Assembly (NCBI RefSeq): GCF_004761875.1
Contig: NZ_SJEY01000012.1
Coordinates: 1-64,000 of the forward strand
Length of the DNA stretch: 64,000 bases
DNA from: Roseovarius aestuariivivens
GTDB taxonomy: Bacteria > Pseudomonadota > Alphaproteobacteria > Rhodobacterales > Rhodobacteraceae
Reading direction: 5' to 3'
Part shown: piece by piece, positions 63,626 through 64,000 of the stretch
How the letters are laid out: each line of letters starts with the position of its first letter
Position numbering within the stretch: position 1 is the first letter of the stretch
The notes under the pieces: generated by a model
Told to the model about the DNA's origin: nothing
Databases searched by the model: none
Seen by the model: only the letters and a program-made list of their open reading frames with translations
Position numbers and translations under genes: made by a program

Positions 63626-64000
63626 ATGACGCGACCCATTTCCGCCTTCGCCCTTCTTTGTGCCGCCGCGCTTGCCGCTTGCGGCGCGCCCGAAAGCCGC
63701 GTGGCCATTCCCAAGCTGCAGGCCGATGAACGCCAGAGCATCGCCTATCGCTCGGTGTCGCTGCGCGAGGTGTCGCTGCCCAGCTACGCCGCCTCCGAGG
63801 AGATCTTCGTGGCTGGCGAGGACGGGCTGCTGAGCCCGAACGAGGGCTTGCTCTGGGCTGACGATCCCAGCCGCGCCATCACGCTTGAACTGTCGCGCCA
63901 TCTCTCGCAGATCACCGGCGCGCAGGTCGCCTCCGAGCCGTGGCCCTTCGACGATTACCCGCAGGTCGAAGTCGAGCTGCGCATCGAGACGATGCTGCCC
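63626..64000 (+). CDS. pqiC: PqiC-like ABC-type auxiliary lipoprotein (partial)
   Basis: At least 125 residues, cut by the window end. A signal peptide with lipobox LAAC (MTRPISAFALLCAAALAAC), then ESRVAIPKLQADERQSIAYR and LWADDPSRAITLELSRHLSQ match PqiC outer-membrane lipoproteins that dock the PqiB needle. Start 5 bp after pqiB. Confidence 0.88.
   Translation, partial: MTRPISAFALLCAAALAACGAPESRVAIPKLQADERQSIAYRSVSLREVSLPSYAASEEIFVAGEDGLLSPNEGLLWADDPSRAITLELSRHLSQITGAQVASEPWPFDDYPQVEVELRIETMLP

Overview
The window comes from a high-GC alphaproteobacterium, most likely Rhodobacterales (Roseobacter-type). The support is the block cmk / rpsA / ihfB / lapA-like / trpF / trpB, the tungstate transporter genes tupBCA, the RTX protein ending in a Hint_2 domain, and an exosortase E/protease with a VPEID-CTERM protein. 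All calls were made by reading the sequence; no database search was run.

Layout. 1-1471: no convincing gene, only IS3-family debris. 1472-14086: a plus-strand surface and secretion locus. It holds a 1602-residue RTX repeat protein with a C-terminal Hint domain, a 1739-residue SdrD-B-type protein whose C-terminus looks like a Cys-Gln thioester domain, a 63-residue VPEID-CTERM protein, and the fused exosortase E/CPBP protease expected to process it. 14.1-17.1 kb: AT-rich DNA and a decayed mobile element (broken AlpA-type regulator, frameshifted tyrosine recombinase, IS3 scraps).

17186-31181: a 14 kb genomic island integrated at the 3' end of tRNA-Ser(GCU). An 18-bp direct repeat marks both ends and a tyrosine integrase lies just inside the left end. 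Cargo: a large surface protein with SdrD, VCBS and four Hcp-like modules (a 1065-bp tandem duplication); a VPLPA-CTERM protein bracketed by two copies of the same internally deleted IS6 element; an old-yellow-enzyme reductase; a prophage replication/terminase remnant; and a small protein resembling eukaryotic ESCO cohesin acetyltransferases.

31.2-64 kb: mostly ordinary chromosome. A TPR gene is broken by two in-frame stops. It is followed by tupBCA with a dedicated one-component regulator, an MFS transporter, two tiny lipoproteins, another VPLPA-CTERM protein, ychF, trpA, an N-carbamoylputrescine amidase, an FMN-dependent alpha-hydroxyacid dehydrogenase, rplY-pth, a serine hydrolase, an IsdG-like monooxygenase, a DUF2237 protein, trpB, trpF, lapA-like, ihfB, rpsA, a KAP-type NTPase wedged between rpsA and cmk, tRNA-Gly(CCC), and pqiA-pqiA-pqiB-pqiC (the last cut by the window end).

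The most interesting part is the cell-surface theme. Three giant repeat proteins each carry exact internal DNA duplications, three small proteins carry exosortase sorting signals of two classes, and a thioester-like adhesin domain sits beside exosortase E. Together these suggest a fast-evolving surface/adhesion system, partly carried on the mobile island.
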